64,000 nt of DNA from contig RDEW01000020.1 of NCBI GenBank assembly GCA_011109175.1, forward strand, positions 177,143 through 241,142. The letters run 5' to 3'. Under the pieces are notes generated by a model. That model worked only from the letters and a program-made list of their open reading frames with translations. It made no database searches and had not been told where the DNA came from. Of the stretch, positions 37,991 through 48,762 are shown in pieces. The translations under genes and the position numbers were made by a program. The stretch comes from Dicyema japonicum (Eukaryota; Dicyemida; Rhombozoa; Dicyemidae). Positions within the stretch are counted from its first letter, which is position 1, and each line of letters opens with the position of its first letter.

Positions 37991-38217
37991 TACACCAGTG
38001 GTCATTCTTGAATGGACAGCAAATCAGATTCTATAATGCTCTGAACCGCTAGGTGAAAATATTAGTCGATATTTTCTGTGGTTCTCGACGGGATTTCTGC
38101 AATCTTCTTCTCATATAGACAGGAATATCTTAGCGTTTTGATATCGCTATGGAGTATAAAGGGAGGAGTTTCAGTTAAAAAACACACTCTTGATCTTTTG
38201 CTTTCTATATCATTTCC

Positions 38218-38317
38218 CATTCAATATGAGAATATGTCAATCAAAATGGAATAATGCCAATCAAAATAAGAATAGTATCATTCAAAGTGAAATAGTGTCA
38301 ATCAAAATGAAAAAAAT
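38218..38317 (+). repeat. Minisatellite array, 20-bp unit (left arm of inverted pair)
   Basis: Five units of 19-21 bp, each close to CAATCAAAATGGAATAATGC: starts at about 38218, 38238, 38258, 38279 and 38299. The same unit occurs inverted at 38893-38988. Confidence 0.85.
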
Positions 38318-38359
38318 TTGTAGGTGTTCAAAATTAATATAGATTAGTAATATTTGTTT

Positions 38360-38690
38360 ATTTTAATCCCAAAGTTGAGGTCGTATTGGAAGAACCAGAA
38401 TTTGTGGGGCATGTCACATTGAAACTAACACTGAATTTTTCAACGCTCAACTCAATCGAGAGTGTCTGGTCTAAAAAGCGATATTAAAAGAAATTTGGCT
38501 GCTCAAATGACTAATGTGTTAAATAAGAAAAGGGTGATGTTTCTATTGCTGAGTACAGACTAAGAATACTTGAAGGGTTAGTTCACAATGCAATGGATAA
38601 GGTTAATACAACTTTATAGCAAGCTTATTGCAGGAATTCAGGTTCATGTGTGAAATGCCTCAATAAAAGTGATATGAACTTTTAGTATTA
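38360..38690 (+). mobile_element. DDE-superfamily transposase C-terminal remnant
   Basis: Plus-strand frames give LNSIESVWSK (about 38450-38480, the N-x-I-E-x-x-W motif near the catalytic Glu) followed by YRLRILEGLVHNAMDKV and a C-terminal cysteine pair (CRNSGSCVKCLNKSDM). This matches the end of DDE_3-type transposases. At least one frameshift; no N-terminal part in place. Confidence 0.6.
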
Positions 38691-38759
38691 AATTATGGTG
38701 AAAAAAAATAAATTTTCATTTTTTGTAACAATTAAAAATTTATTTATAAGCAAAAAAAG

Positions 38760-38875
38760 GACAAAACATTAGTTAGCTGCCCTCACTCCTCTCAGAATTG
38801 CGAGCGAAATTTGCTCAAACAGCCAGCAACCTTCGCGGAGATCTCCAGTGCATGAGGTGATCCGGTTTCCAAAAC
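38760..38875 (-). mobile_element. Retroelement C-terminal fragment
   Basis: Minus strand reads GDLREGCWLFEQISLAILRG, the QRISLAVVRGN block of the CCHC/nuclease-type element. It is inserted between the DDE remnant and the right-hand repeat array. Confidence 0.6.
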
Positions 38876-38892
38876 AGTTAAAAATTTTTATA

Positions 38893-38988
38893 CTGTTCCA
38901 TTTTGAATGGCACTGTCCCACTTTTAATGACACTATTCTCATTTTGAATGATACGGTTCCATTTTGAATGACACTATTCTCATTCCAA
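38893..38988 (-). repeat. Minisatellite array, 20-bp unit (right arm of inverted pair)
   Basis: Reverse complement of the 38218-38317 unit, about five copies (CATTTTGAATG...CACTATTCTC on +). With the left array it forms an inverted pair about 570 bp apart. Confidence 0.85.
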
Positions 38989-39049
38989 TGAAGAAACAAG
39001 GCACGTTACCACCAAATACGTCTTCAGAGTGTAGTAGTTATTTTAATTA

Positions 39050-39665
39050 GTGTTATTTATTTAACCCCAAGACCACCAAGAAGGAAAGGTTAAACCCACT
39101 TATAAGGTGATCCCAGCCTCCAATATCTCCCGAACTCTCCTTGAATGTTTCACCAGTGACCCACTTGCCTTGCAAAAGTACCTTCTTCATGTCCTACATG
39201 CATTTGACACTTCTTTTATTCCGATTTTTAGTTTCTGATATCTTCCAAGTCATCTCCTCGTTCATGCTGATAAAATCACATAACTATCATCCCATAGTGC
39301 AGATTTCGACAGATGATACTTCAATTTCTTTCATTTTCGGAGTGGATGTGATTCCCACACCTCGTCTATGCTCATAAAAAGGGAAACTTTCATCCGTCAA
39401 CTCTTGACCTGATAGTTCAGAATTGAAGACTAAACTCCAAATTGAAAATGATAAAACCAAACTAACTAACCCGATAACCCTGATACGTTCCATTAGACCC
39501 CTCATCCAGAGGACTTTGTCCGGGAAGTTGAAATCGAACCCAGAACTTGTTGCTAGGGAGCAAAATAGTCTTTTGGTAGAATGAAGAGATGGATCCTTCT
39601 AAATACAAGCATTGGGATTTTCTTGAGTTAGGTGAATCCGATGACGGAAAAACAAAAGTCAAATA
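39050..39665 (-). mobile_element. LINE 3' portion with AGIT end
   Basis: The SSDSPNSRKSQCLYLEGSISSF block (about 39650-39585) parallels 37990-37655. The ORF end EAGIT is at about 39110, followed by CTTCTTGGTGGTCTTGGGG and AAATAAATAA (39085-39050). Confidence 0.7.
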
Positions 39666-39899
39666 AGTTATTTCTTATTTCACGACAATCCTGATTTAAT
39701 GATTTATTTAAATCTGAGAATCACCACTATTTTTTGAGGAAATCTCGGCAAAAAGATGATCCTAGTTCCTCTCAGCATCTTCCTCATTTAGGGAGTCCTA
39801 GAAAGTCCTAGAAAAATATGTGGATTATATGATATGGCATCGAAGGCATCAATCACTAAAAAAATCAAAAACATTAATATTGCCAAATATATGACCACG

Positions 39900-40260
39900 T
39901 GGAGATGTGGGTTGTCAGAGTTAATGCTCACTGAGTCAACTCACTATACCTGTTTAGTCTTCGTGTGGTGGAAAGTAAAAGTTTATGGGTACTCTACTCA
40001 TGCGGAACCAGATTACCCCGCTTTTGTGAAAAATTGCTTCGCCTATCTCTGTCCTGGGAAAGAAAAAGTCGGTCAGCTTATAAGTTGTTCTCCCCAATCG
40101 ATTTCCCAATCAATACAAGAGAAGGCGCTTCCCGGCAACGGTGGGTACGGTGAAGGACTACAGAGGTAACATGGTGCTGCCAATTATGGAGACTGGGATC
40201 ACTTAACTGTTTGACTATTTTATTTTCCTTTCTCGGTGACCCCAGGGTTTTGAATAAATT
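39900..40260 (+). mobile_element. LINE 3' end
   Basis: Plus-strand frame at about 40025-40150 reads RFCEKLLRLSLSWERKSR, as in other copies. It ends ACTGGGATCACTTAACTG at 40185-40203, then CTTTCTCGGTGACCCCAGGG. Confidence 0.65.
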
Positions 40261-40539
40261 TTGTTTCCCTATCAAGTTAACATAAAGCATTAAATAGTTA
40301 ATTCCATCTTCGCTAATATGTAGGAAGCTATCAACGATTAGAAATTAGGTCGTTCTCAGAGATCCTCTACTATCATATCGAGTCTGGTAGTCCAGGACGA
40401 GATAATAACTTTTCTTCCACGGAGAGATGAGAAATCTGCAAGCCACAGGCGGTCAAGTCAAACACTGATGGTCTTTGGTATTAACGATTTTGAACTGAAT
40501 CATTTAATTAAATTATGGAAACAGGCAGAACTCGGCCGG

Positions 40540-40825
40540 GTGGCATAGTGGTTAGGTGTCGGGCTAAAGTGGCTTAGGTTACGGGTTCTATTCTCGCTGC
40601 TGTTCACCTGGTGGAAAATTCCACGCATCTACAATGCCAAAAGAATTTGACGAGTGACGCCGTCATCAGTGGATACTCACTGCGGAACTGAATTGTCTAG
40701 AAAGGACTCACACACAAGAAAAAAAAAGTGAAGATCATTCCTTGGTTCTACGATTAGTTAAAATTAACTATTCTTTACTTAAATAAAGTGTGTCCTGCCT
40801 ATGCGGAGCTATAGATATTATGGCT
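40540..40825 (+). mobile_element. tRNA-derived SINE, copy 1
   Basis: The head has pol III promoter boxes: an A-box-like TGGCATAGTGGTTAG (40550-40564) and a B-box-like GGGTTCTATTC (40581-40591). The body runs through TGACGAGTGACGCC, ACTCACACACAA.AA and TCTTTACTTAAATAAA. It matches 47895-48140 over about 250 bp. Confidence 0.75.
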
Positions 40826-40889
40826 CTCGTGAAAAGGCTATTAAAGGCAGAACTCGCTCCACTAAGACACGACGCTCTTAGATATCAAT

Positions 40890-41335
40890 TACTGAGTCCA
40901 GGCAAGCAACCCTGTTAGTCTAGGGCAAGCAAAGACATCACCAACTACTCTCCCATTGAGAAAGTTCCACTCGAACGGCCCTCGGAAGAAGCAGTTCTGA
41001 AAGGCTAATCTCAGGAAATCTGCGTTCCAGTATCGTGTTCTCTTCGAGGGTTTGTATAGCGCGCGTAAACATAAAGCCATGAATACTGGTGGGGTTTACC
41101 TGAGTGTTCTTTGGAGATATCTGCGGTTAGTGGATTCACTAATGGGAAGGTTGGGTAGTATGGGTCAAACGTCTGTCTGAGATATTGTAAGATCATCATT
41201 TCAAGGCGACCACCAAGAGGCAGTGTAAGTGAGGATGATGATTTCAAACAGCCCGTTGTAGCTTTCAATGCTGAATTTTGGAACTGCTGCAATTATTTAG
41301 GAGGGAAATTGATACGCATGGGACCCATCCTGGGA
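40890..41335 (-). mobile_element. CCHC/nuclease-type retroelement fragment
   Basis: Minus-strand frames give LTLPLGGRLEMMILQYLRQ (about 41235-41180) and SKRTRYWNADFLRLAFQNC (about 41055-41000). The first is shared with 345-215 (-), the second with 28361-28460 (+). Dead fragment. Confidence 0.55.
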
Positions 41336-41880
41336 GGCTTAGTTTAATGTCGTCTTAATGAATAGTTTGGACAATAACGTAACTAATTCACCAATGGGTT
41401 ACATCCGTAATAAAATATTAGTAATTTTCATAAAACAATGTGGCTTCCATTCCTTTCTCGATCAGTTCTACAAGGTGGCTAAAAAGTCAACGTTACACTG
41501 CATAATTTTTTATCACTTAGTTAAGTAACTCCGGCCTCACTAACTTGTAGGAGACCAGCGACTATTAGCTGAACGCAGCAAATTGGGTCTCTCCATCATT
41601 TATAACTTATAAACGACATGATGGGGTTAGACCGTTTTTTTAAACTAAAGTAGGAAATAAGAAAATTATTATATCAAAAATTATAAATCAAGAAAACAGC
41701 CTTGTAATCAAAAAATATTGTGCCGATGTAATAGAAATTGAAATCAGAAATATGCATTCTCTGTACAGACATCGGGGGATATAATCACGAATAAATGCAA
41801 CATCTTTTCTGAACATAAAAGTAAAAAATAATGTCCCCAAAATCTATTAAAATTAGAAAATTCATATTACATAAAAATCC
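41336..41880. other. Retroelement tail and AT-rich intergenic
   Basis: 41500-41580 holds the minus-strand CTCCTACAAGTTAGTGAGGC segment also at 27345. The remaining sequence is AT-rich; no gene supported. Confidence 0.35.
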
Positions 41881-42039
41881 ATGATCACAATCGAGTGCAA
41901 ACACACTCTTTTAAGAATTCTTAAAGCATTTACCGACTTTAGGGAACTAAACGAAGCCAAACAAAGAGGAAAAGATAAAATCGTAAAAAAGTACGTAGAA
42001 AAAGTCTCCACAAAAACAATTAAACCTAAAATATCATAA
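41881..42039 (+). CDS. Possible small protein (52 aa), unidentified
   Basis: ATG at 41881 opens a basic, helix-prone 52-codon frame (MITIECKHTLLRILKAFTDF at the N terminus), ending at TAA 42037-42039. Its 3' end lies about 155 bp from the convergent PIGO stop. I do not recognise the family. The length is compatible with a single-exon gene or with one exon of a larger gene, and could also be chance. Confidence 0.25.
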   Translation: MITIECKHTLLRILKAFTDFRELNEAKQRGKDKIVKKYVEKVSTKTIKPKIS

Positions 42040-42194
42040 ACGAGGACCTTTCAAGTAAAAGAGACTGGGACCAAACAACCCATGGGAAGGCGACGTCCAC
42101 TTTATGGTGGTGAGCTGAGTTTGGTGGCCAGTCGAAACAAAAAAGATGGGAGAAATCATAAATAAAAACATAACAAATAAAAACTGAAGATATT

Positions 42195-44439
42195 CTAAAA
42201 TATGACATTTCCGCTACCATTTTTCGCAAATAAGCTTCCGTATAAAGAAATGTGGAGAAACAGACAGATCAGAAACAACGTCACTGGAATGTAATATCGA
42301 AGACCGGAGATCAAATAAATAAACGACAAGAAGGAATATAAAAAGGTCAAATAAGCAGAAGGAACGTTGAATTTTGTGAAAATGGCCCACAAGAACGACA
42401 GAAATGAGTAGAGGAAAATGAAATAGACAGATTGGGGGAGTGCGATCATAACTAGACTGCTGTTTGGCTCATAAAATGTCGACAAAATGGAGTATAAGAT
42501 CAAACAGAAGGAAGAAGTCGATACAAAATATCGGTTCCATCGGGAGACACGTGTTAGAAGCAAATACGTCAAAACAGTAAAGGTTAGTCCGGCACATAAA
42601 ATACTGAGTAAAAAAGCAAGACCAGAGATGCTGTGATCTTCAAAAAGTTCTTCGTTTAAACAGTAAAAGTCATCGAAGGGAGGAATCCGACATTTAGTGA
42701 AGATCAAAGACAATCCTGAAGTCGCATATATACCAAGAATCTTCAAGACCATTATCGTTGTGACACGTGTCTTCATATAATAAGCAGTAATTCCATATAG
42801 CATCACAAAAACCCACAATAAGTGGAAATTTTCTCTTATGAGTTCAAAATAGGAAAAAGAATGGCCAAAAATGGCGCCAAGAAGAACCATAAAGCACAAA
42901 GCCTGAGTCCGATCTTTCACAACCAGTGAAAGGTCGATGGAATATTTGATGAATCCCAGCAAGGACAAAATAATCAGTAAGGCAAGATTCGTGGGGTCAT
43001 CAGTAAACAAAAACGTGGCTTGAAGGAGGATAAGCAAAAACTGAAGGTTCCTCAGTCCCTTAATAATTAGGTGAGTGACCACAAGAGATGATAGGAAGAT
43101 TAACGACAAACCTTGGATGATCAATTCATAGCTGATTTGATTCGTTTCGCGAATAAATATTTCACGTGTTAGACTGAAGAAACTTAAAATAGTATTCTGG
43201 ACTCGTAATCCATTTTCTGGGGTCGAATCTGCCTCCCATTCCCCATACAGATCTTCAATCCTCCCGAAAAGATTGATCAGTTCTTCAGATTCTAAATTTT
43301 TATGAAGAGCCATGCGATTATAAATTTGGCGAGTGGTCTCCACCAGAAAGGAAACGTCCCCGATCTATTTTACACAAATATAAGTACTATCATGTCGCCC
43401 AAGGTTCCCGTTATGGTGGTGAGATCTATAACTGGAGATCCGAGGTTGCTGAAAGGGAGTGGAAGACCGAATAAATAGCTGAAAGTAGAAGCAAAACTAG
43501 TCTGGTATATAACCGAGAATCTCTATCTTTGAATCACAAAGTGAACTTGCTTATTTGGTAAGTCAGATATGACACGTGGGCTGTATATAAATAGTGTGGT
43601 GTTGCATTCTTCGTGGGAGTCGCCTCCGTGTTCTCCAGTAAGCCAGTTTCCGTGGTCCCCCATGACAAAAAGGATCGTTTCCATATCCATGACCTCAATA
43701 ATTTCTCTAAAATTCATAAAATAAAGAAACGTGACGTATTTGTTATATTCTTGTAGCTTTAACGCGGCTTTGGAGGACTTGACTCCATTGACATGACCGA
43801 TGTGATCTAATCCTAGGAAATGGCCAATCACAATATCCGTCATATTAAGCCGAACCTCTTTCATGACAAGTGAGAAGACCTTCTGGTCAAAATCCTCAGT
43901 GTCGGTGATATCAAAGGAATAGAAAGCTTCAAATTTGTCGAAAATGTTCTTCGGAATTAACTCGTCCAGGTATCGTCCCCAAAAAATGAAATTTTCGCTG
44001 AAGGATACACAGCTCTGAATTGGTGGAGTATATTATCCTCAGGCATAAGCTGGTTGGCAAAGTTACTCCCAACATCGACGAAGGATGGAATGGATCCGGA
44101 AAGTATTCCTCTGATCCTTACTGCGGTGGCTGTTGGTGGATCCGCCATAAACGAATAAAGACGGGAATTATATGGATTCGAAAGAGTAATTTGCTCAAAA
44201 ATAGGAATTTTGTTGACATGTGGCAAATCGCTGTCGTCCTGTATTGAGCTATCAAAACGCAGAGAATCGAGGACAAGTATTATTGCTTTTTTAAAAACTT
44301 TAGAAAAGTTTCTTCTATGGACTGTTAAATTCTCTGATTTGGCGTCAATTGAATCTTGCTGCAAAATTATTCCACTGGAGAACAGTATGACACCCAAAAT
44401 GGAAAATAATACCGATATTAATATAACTAATTTTTTCAT
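42195..44439 (-). CDS. PIGO: GPI ethanolamine phosphate transferase 3 (PIG-O)
   Basis: ER multipass enzyme adding ethanolamine phosphate to the third mannose of the GPI precursor. The start ATG 44439 is followed by a signal-anchor (LVILISVLFSILGVILFSSG). The lumenal alkaline-phosphatase-like domain has AIILVLDSLRFD (metal/nucleophile region), MADPPTATAVRIRGILSGSIPSFVDVGSNFA, FGDDTW, IGHFLGLDHIGH and MGDHGNWLTGEHGGDS. Then FGLPLPFSNLG leads to a C-terminal exon (43343-42195) with about ten hydrophobic helices. DPPTATA plus GSNFA favour PIGO over PIGG. Introns of 19-24 nt include a 24-nt, stop-free one at 43707-43730. A one-base frame break lies at about 43962-43968, between FGDDTW and DELIPKNIF. 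About 710 aa, shorter than human (about 1,090). Confidence 0.92.
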
Positions 44440-44459
44440 TTTTTATTTTCATTAAATTA

Positions 44460-45190
44460 AATCTGCACTACATTGTATTAACGTTTTATATATTTAAAAA
44501 AAACTAATAGTTAAAATTAATTTTTAATTAAATTAAATATAAAAATTTAAAGTTTAATTGTAGCCTACCATGTGGCTTAGTGATTAGATCGTGGTGACGT
44601 TATGCGGTAAACATGTTGCGATGGTGCTAGTGTAAATTTTGCATGGAAAAGAATTGTTCGACATTTCTCGCCCCTCTATTGACTTCAGAAGTGGTCTCTC
44701 AATTTCCCTAATTTCTTTTTGTGCTTATGTCTATTAATGTCCTCCAACATAATCTAAGTCTAGGCTCTAAACTGATTATTCCACCATTGAATTTTAATGG
44801 AATTCATAAAAAAAGCCTTGAACTACCTTTTCTTTTAACCCACTAGAGTGTGGATCAAAACTTACTGGTACAGCACCTACCCTCTTTAGCGGATAATATT
44901 CCATGATATCATACGGTTCACCTGTTGTTGTGGTGGCGCTCAGTGCAAGTTCTGCATGGAAGAAAACCGTTCGACTTTCCCTATCCTTCTACGACCTTCA
45001 GAAGGGTGGCCTACCAATCCCATGGACTATTGTTGTGTACTCCATATTCTACTAAATTAAAGAACCGTTCGAAAGGGGACTTGCCTGGGTTTGGTACTTA
45101 TGTGGAAAATCGATTTTCTGAATTAACACTTGAATGCTCTATTGATTATGCGGTAAGGTGTTTTCAAAAACAACTATGGAAGCGGTAGAA
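44460..45190 (+). repeat. Two related dispersed repeat copies (about 44565-44740 and 44895-45060)
   Basis: Both units run GTGGTG.CG...AGTG.AA.TTTTGCATGGAA, then CGAC.TTTC and CTTCAGAAG.G. The first begins with TGTGGCTTAGTGATTAG, which is A-box-like, so these may be a second, more diverged SINE. No gene in this interval. Confidence 0.5.
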
Positions 45191-45299
45191 TATTTATTCC
45201 GCGTTCATCTTATGTGAAGATTTAACTCCAAACTGTCATTTAGCGCCTTTCGTTAACCAGGGAACGGGAATTATTAAAAAGAAAGCAAAGGCATGATGT

Positions 45300-46580
45300 A
45301 ATTGTTACTTCTTCCTAACACTCACTAAATACTAGAATCACCCAGTTAATTCTGGAAAACCACAAGCTCAGATGAAGTTTGGCTGGAAGCCTATGTCACA
45401 AGCGCTCGAGCGCTAATTATTGCCACAAAGAATAGATCTTTTAATTGGCTATGGTGGTGGTTCAGTCTACACCTCAACCATGATTGTTATTTGCCAATAT
45501 GTTTTTGTATTTATACTTAAATCTCACTTCACTCTGATTACTACGGACAGGAGACTTAAAGGTCGGTTCTGATACCCAATAAGCGATATCAGAAAATTCA
45601 TAGTCCACCTGACTCAGGAGGCCCTCATGGTGCAAAAAAAGATCATTTGCTCCCTTTTACTTATTGGATTATTCCTGAAGGGGTCGATATAAATGCAAGT
45701 GTCAGATGTTTCCCTTGTGATATTGGAAGGTCTCAACTTCAAACAAATAAATCGAGTGATACTTTTGCATATACTAGTTGTGTCAGGAGTGCGTCGCATC
45801 GGAAATATCGAAATCTCTCGATATACCTTGGCACATCGCGTTTAACTGACACTTCATATCACAGGCCTTTATTGTCTCCGAATTCGGTAAGAAAAAATAA
45901 TCCCCAAAAGACCTCCTTGGGTGAAAACCCTAAAGTTGGAGCCAAAGAAATTTCTAACCTCCACGTGTTTCGATAATTTTTAAAATCAAACACTCAATAA
46001 ATTTCACTATAGATAAAATCAGAATGATCGGCCCATAGCTCAGGGATATCTCTTGAATTTTTCATAGTTGGGGTTCACACGATCGATTCTTTTATAATCG
46101 AGGAACATGTCCAAGCTTGAGACACGCATTATGCAGATTACTCAGACAACACATAAGGAATCTGATCTCTCCTTGAACAATTGTGCAATCGCATCTGGGA
46201 CATTGGACTTGCATTCCTTAATGATCGTTTCCACTTCCATCAAAGTGACAACCCCATTTTCTATAAGTAGTTCATCCAGGAAATATCTAATAAAATCAAA
46301 ATCTCAAGTTTCTTCGATGAGATTTTTCAGATCCACACTAAATTCTTTGTAAATGGTCCTTGAATATCGAGGGTACCTCTCCAGTATTAATATTTCACCA
46401 TCTAACCATTTCAAGACTATTACTTCCGAATATATTTTCGTTCTGTTTCATCTTTAAACTCTTTATCAATGTACTCTTTGGTCTCCCTGATTCTGACGGA
46501 CAGGTTTTCCAGGACGATTCGTTCAAGGTCGTCTCAACTTGGATTTAGTGTAAGATATCACTCTCATGTGTAGAAAATGA
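45300..46580 (-). mobile_element. Degenerate reverse-transcriptase remnant, tentative
   Basis: Minus-strand frames give LLIENGVVTLMEVETIIKECKSNVPDAIAQLF (about 46280-46165), then a region with LSNLHNACLKLGHVP and EISLSYGPIILILSIVKFIE (about 46055-45990). The latter resembles the P..YRPISLLS...K..E entry of non-LTR RT. Downstream frames (45800-45300) are not recognisable. Frame changes here have no GT-AG support, which argues against a host gene. Confidence 0.4.
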
Positions 46581-46614
46581 TGAATTGAAAAATTTAGATG
46601 ACCACGGTAATACC

Positions 46615-47500
46615 AGACTAACTAATTACGTCATCCCAGCTCGCTCTAACAGAGACCTCAACTGATGTTCCTCCCTCGAGACCACACAAGCCCGTATCGG
46701 CCATATAACTGGATCCTGGTAGTTGCAATGGAACGTTCATCGGTTCTAACGATTCAAGAGGGATTAGAGAAACTGCTTAGAACCTTCCAACGTCAACACT
46801 CCGAATCTATAAAATTCAGAAAGAAGCTTCTGACGTCGTACCTCCATGCAGGTTGTATTGCAGTCAATACAGACCTTCTTCGAGTTCAAATCCCATTGAT
46901 TTTGAATTTGAGGGTACGAACTCTGCAATCTTGGAATTAGATAAAATAGAGGTTTCAATACTAATCCACGCTTCCATCACAGCCAACTTTAATAGACTCC
47001 GGTTCACAGTACGTCGAAGATATGGGGGTTTTATCAAGATGGTGTCGATATAGAATGGTTGCCCCAATCAGATCTCTCTTTTTCTATACGAGATTATAAC
47101 CCAAGAGACAGTGTATTTGGTGCTTCCCCGTTCCGAAACTTTGCATATCTACTATCTCCCGAGTCATCACTTCGCATTTAAAAGAGAAATGAAACGAGGG
47201 GATGAAGATATATAGCGCAATGGTTGTTAGTCATCACCTCACCCATCAAGTCGGCTAAGCACCTGGTACCTGGTCAGCCGGTTAAATTAAATTTATCGAA
47301 CCAGAAAATGACCGTTATAGACAGAATGAAAAAAATCAGATGATCCAGACCCCTTCAGCAGTCTTCTAATCTTTTCCTGGTGTTCAGACTGTGTTTTGGC
47401 ACATTTTCGGTTTAAAAAATATACCAATCAAAAAAGTTGATAAAATTACTAAAAATAATTTTAAATATCAAAATAATTTAAAAAATTTAAATTATTACAT
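46615..47500 (-). mobile_element. LINE 3' remnant and flanking repeats
   Basis: Minus-strand RT-like frame at 47067-46864 and an ORF end GGGATGACGTAATTAGTT at about 46638-46620, a variant of the common terminus. 47070-47500 holds no gene that I can identify. Confidence 0.45.
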
Positions 47501-47508
47501 AAATCTAA

Positions 47509-47763
47509 ATGAATGATGTCGCTGATTCACGTGGGTTTTTAACTAATTTGTTAGGAAAGAAGAAAAAATGTCAAGAAGTAGTTTTAAAAAACGGAGAAAA
47601 ACTGAGTTTGTGTTGTGCTTGTCCAGAAACTAAAGAACTTCGAGACAAATGGTATTAGTAAAATTATCATTTTCTAAGTGTTGTCAAATATGGTCAAGAG
47701 AACTGCACTAATTTAATTGAAGACCACAAACGATGTCTTCGTGATTTAGGATTCAACATATAA
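47509..47763 (+). CDS. COX17: COX17 copper chaperone
   Basis: Mitochondrial intermembrane-space copper chaperone that delivers Cu(I) to SCO1/COX11 for cytochrome c oxidase assembly. ATG 47509; one 27-nt GT-AG intron (about 47650-47676) splits the codon of the second twin-Cx9C cysteine. Spliced product 75 aa (human 63). The C-terminal half is nearly textbook: LCCACPETKELRDKC, then ENCTNLIEDHKRCLRDLGFN. The CC metal-binding pair and both Cx9C motifs (C-PETKELRDK-C and C-TNLIEDHKR-C) are intact. The N-terminal 30 residues are longer than usual and lysine-rich. Neither exon alone reaches 60 codons, so frame-length screens miss the gene. Confidence 0.95.
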
Positions 47764-47869
47764 TTGAGTTTTCAATTTATTAATGAGTAAATTTCTTTGA
47801 AATTCCACTACCGTTACATTTTTTAAATTTTATTTTTCTTAATGCTTACGTGAATGAAAACAAGGGCAT

Positions 47870-48150
47870 GGTTCGAATCTACTAACCATGTATGCTAACG
47901 GGAATGAAAGCAGGGGCTTGGCTCGAATCTCGCTGCTGTAAATTTCGGCTGAAGGTTCCATGCTTCTACGATACTTTGGTTTTACGAGTGATGCGCCATT
48001 CAGCGAGCATTTCACTGCAGAACCGGATCGTTTATAAAAGACTCACACACAACAAAAAATAAGTGGAGAGCATTCCTTGATTCTCCTTCTACGATTAGTT
48101 ACGATAATTGTTCTTTACTTAAATAAAATGTGTGTCTGTCTGGACGGAGA
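47870..48150 (+). mobile_element. tRNA-derived SINE, copy 2
   Basis: A B-box-like GGCTCGAATCTC (about 47920) and a body matching 40590-40825 through TTTACGAGTGATGCGCC, ACTCACACACAACAAAAAAT, AGCATTCCTTG.TTCT and TTCTTTACTTAAATAAA. The A-box half is decayed or rearranged. Another B-box-like GGTTCGAATCT at 47872 suggests a nested or duplicated head. Confidence 0.7.
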
Positions 48151-48762
48151 TATAGGTAATGTGGTTCAGCATAAAGACGCATCACTACCAATGCTCTATC
48201 TCTGCAGCATTACTACCATCTACATCAAAATTTCGACCTCTTCTAATATGTTGAATAGCAGATGTGGTTTTTTACCCATAATTGATCTTCAAAATAACTT
48301 TCATTTTTCGGGCACTTCTAACTTGGAGACTTTCTCTTGTGTTCTCTAACCTACCTTGATATCATAAGAATTATTTTTTACCCCAGACAGAGAGTTACTG
48401 TGGGATATTAGATTCTTGAACGCCACGTGCAGCAGTATATAAACATGTTTTGAGTTTTTATAAATACATTGATTTTTCTGACTATTTTTAAATTTATTGG
48501 TAGGCTTCTTGTTTTAAAATAAAACACATTTTAACGTAAAAAATAAAAATTCATCCAGACTTTCTCCACCAAGTAAAAGATCATATGGTACTGTGAATCT
48601 ACTAACTATGTATGCTCACTGAGAGAGAACAAAGGTTTCATCAATCATTGAGCAAAGTCGACATTCGGCATTTCAGCCTTCCGACCAATTAACCATTTTA
48701 CTATCTCTGTAAGCTCAGTAATTCAGCATTGAGAGCTATAAACGGGCTGTTTCAGTTATTCT
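48151..48762. other. Intergenic, nothing recognised
   Basis: AT-rich with a short segment (48595-48690) similar to the SINE head region (ACTAACTATGTATGCTCACTG). No gene or RNA supported. Confidence 0.35.

Noticed and set aside
41761-41880. Plus-strand start MSPKSIKIRKFILHKNP resembling a ribosomal protein eS24 N terminus
   Set aside because: The similarity is only a few basic residues, the frame stops at once, and no downstream exon matches eS24.
44565-44640. Possible functional tRNA gene (TGTGGCTTAGTGATTAG start)
   Set aside because: Only an A-box-like segment is present; no clear B box, acceptor stem pairing or anticodon arm. More like SINE debris.
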